Assembly: GCA_011055475.1 (NCBI GenBank)
Contig: DSDH01000487.1
Coordinates: 1-6,460 of the forward strand
Direction of reading: 5' to 3'
Source of the DNA: Phycisphaerales bacterium
GTDB lineage: Bacteria; Planctomycetota; Phycisphaerae; Sedimentisphaerales; Anaerohalosphaeraceae
Length of the DNA: 6,460 nucleotides
How positions within the stretch are numbered: the stretch's first letter is position 1; each line of letters begins with the position of its first letter. Shown here piece after piece: positions 5,811-6,460 of this stretch. The translations under genes and the position numbers were made by a program. The notes under the pieces are model-generated. The model worked only from the letters and a program-made list of their open reading frames with translations. It had not been told where the DNA came from and did no database searches.

Positions 5811-6179
5811 CTATCCGGCAGGACCGCGGACCAGGCTTAAAAGGGTCTCCAACTCGGCCGTGGCTTCCGTGTTGAGCTTCGCTTCGAGTGCATCATATGC
5901 CACGATCAGCGCCTCGCCCAAGGCCGTGAGCCGCGCGCCGCCGCCCGCCTTGCCGCCGATGGTGGTATCGAGCACAGGCGTCGGAAAACCGCGGTTGAGC
6001 GTATCGATCAGAAGCCAGGCGCGCTTGTAGGGGATAGCCATCTCGCGCGCCGCCGCGCTGATCGAGCCGCATTCGCCCACCTTGCGCAAGAGGTCGATCT
6101 TGCCGGGGCCGAGAGACAGCTCATTGCCGAGATACAGCCGGGGCCGCACGAGCGGGCGAAGCGGCTTGCCCTGGCTCAT
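5811..6179 (-). CDS. Short ModE-type winged-helix regulator (DNA-binding domain only)
   Basis: 122 residues that match the N-terminal DNA-binding half of ModE. KIDLLRKVGECGSISAAARE (27-46) and MAIPYKRAWLLIDTLN (47-62) form the helix-turn-helix; DTTIGGKAGGGARLTALGEA (71-90) is the wing with the typical GGKGGGGA.LT signature, and a helix to about 117 should serve in dimerisation. E. coli ModE is about 262 residues and binds molybdate through C-terminal Mop/TOBE repeats, which are absent here because the protein ends at TAG 5813-5811. Such short forms are known as DNA-binding-only ModE relatives. The natural target is the palindrome at 5661-5694. The start ATG has AAGGG at 6192-6196, a rather long 12 bases upstream. 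It could be transcribed alone or read into the operon. Confidence 0.85.
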   Translation of the reverse strand: MSQGKPLRPLVRPRLYLGNELSLGPGKIDLLRKVGECGSISAAAREMAIPYKRAWLLIDTLNRGFPTPVLDTTIGGKAGGGARLTALGEALIVAYDALEAKLNTEATAELETLLSLVRGPAG

Positions 6180-6252
6180 GCGAAGCAGCCGCCCTTGCTG
6201 AAAGTTGTTACGAATGTCATCAAATCACTTTTCCGCCAACCAGCTCTGACAA

Positions 6253-6302
6253 CTGCCTGTCTTTGCCAGACGTTGCCAGAGATTGCCTGTCGTTGCCAAG
6301 TC
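6253..6302. repeat. Five 10-bp phased TTGCC repeats
   Basis: The pentamer TTGCC (CTGCC in the first copy) begins at 6253, 6263, 6273, 6283 and 6293, exactly ten bases apart. Units are ctgcctgtct, ttgccagacg, ttgccagaga, ttgcctgtcg and ttgccaagtc. The array lies 74-123 bases upstream of the modE-like start, between it and the ISL3 transposase. The role is unknown: helically phased protein binding sites, an element end, or chance. Apart from this array I see no gene in 6180-6366. Confidence 0.55.
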
Positions 6303-6366
6303 ACTTCCACTCGATTGCAAACAAGTTATTGAATCCGCCAGTAAAATCCAGACTTCTGGTTAGGCA

Positions 6367-6460
6367 ATGATAGCGTTAAATCCGATGATGGACATCAGCG
6401 AACATGACGGTCAGCTTCTTGGGCTTCACAGCCCTTGGTCAATCAGTGACGTCAACCTGG
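6367..6460 (+). CDS. Probable ISL3-family transposase, N-terminus (partial)
   Basis: A plus-strand frame beginning after an in-frame TAG at 6361 is open to the window edge. It reads MIALNPMMDISEHDGQLLGL and then HSPWSISDVNL. The pattern LLGL.SPW.V..V.L is the usual start of ISL3-family transposases, ahead of their zinc-finger region. Start codons at 6367, 6385 and 6388 are all possible; none has a strong ribosome binding site. Only about 31 residues are visible, so the family call is moderate and the state of the element unknown. It is divergent from the modE-like gene and marks the promoter-proximal edge of the molybdenum cluster. Confidence 0.55.
   Translation, partial: MIALNPMMDISEHDGQLLGLHSPWSISDVNL

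Noticed and set aside
6348..6359. Small palindrome CCAGA-ct-TCTGG before the ISL3-like transposase
   Set aside because: Too short to assign as an operator or terminal repeat without a second copy.

Overview
The window is GC-rich and reads as proteobacterial DNA, probably from a betaproteobacterium or a related diazotroph. This rests on the IS30 and ISL3 type transposase ends, the NifQ-like protein domain and the GC-rich codon use; no rRNA or tRNA is present to fix the taxonomy. Its core is a single minus-strand operon for molybdenum (or tungsten) handling, flanked by pieces of mobile elements.

Layout, left to right. Bases 1-111 are the 3' end of an IS30-family transposase (+). Bases 135-302 hold a short plus-strand remnant with a SEC-C zinc-binding motif. 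Bases 351-374 form an inverted repeat that resembles the end of a REP/RAYT-type element. From 5556 down to 375 the minus strand carries a tightly packed six-gene series: a fusion of an EF2563/YqeB-type molybdenum-hydroxylase accessory domain with a NifQ-like domain (5556-4168); a ModA/WtpA-type periplasmic oxyanion-binding protein (4119-3235); a ModB permease (3238-2444, GTG start); a ModC ATPase (2451-1369); a TauE/SafE-type membrane permease (1372-536); and the first ~45 codons of a Tat-signal-bearing protein that is cut off (539-375). Four junctions overlap by 4 to 8 bases, so translation is probably coupled.

Upstream of the operon, 5557-5810 contains a perfect 14-bp inverted repeat (5661-5694) of the kind bound by ModE. 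It overlaps the -10 box of a good sigma70-like promoter (5691-5720), so the expected behaviour is repression when molybdate is plentiful. Next to it, on the same strand, lies a short ModE-type DNA-binding protein (6179-5811) with no molybdate-binding Mop/TOBE domain. Farther out are five 10-bp TTGCC-phased repeats (6253-6302) and, running off the right edge, the start of a probable ISL3-family transposase (+).

Working model: the ABC transporter imports molybdate and the fused YqeB-NifQ protein receives or hands on the metal in the cytoplasm. NifQ is known to supply Mo for FeMo-cofactor assembly, while the YqeB family is associated with molybdenum hydroxylases. The short ModE may control the operon through the palindrome. 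The two-domain fusion with an altered NifQ cysteine motif is the most unusual element here.
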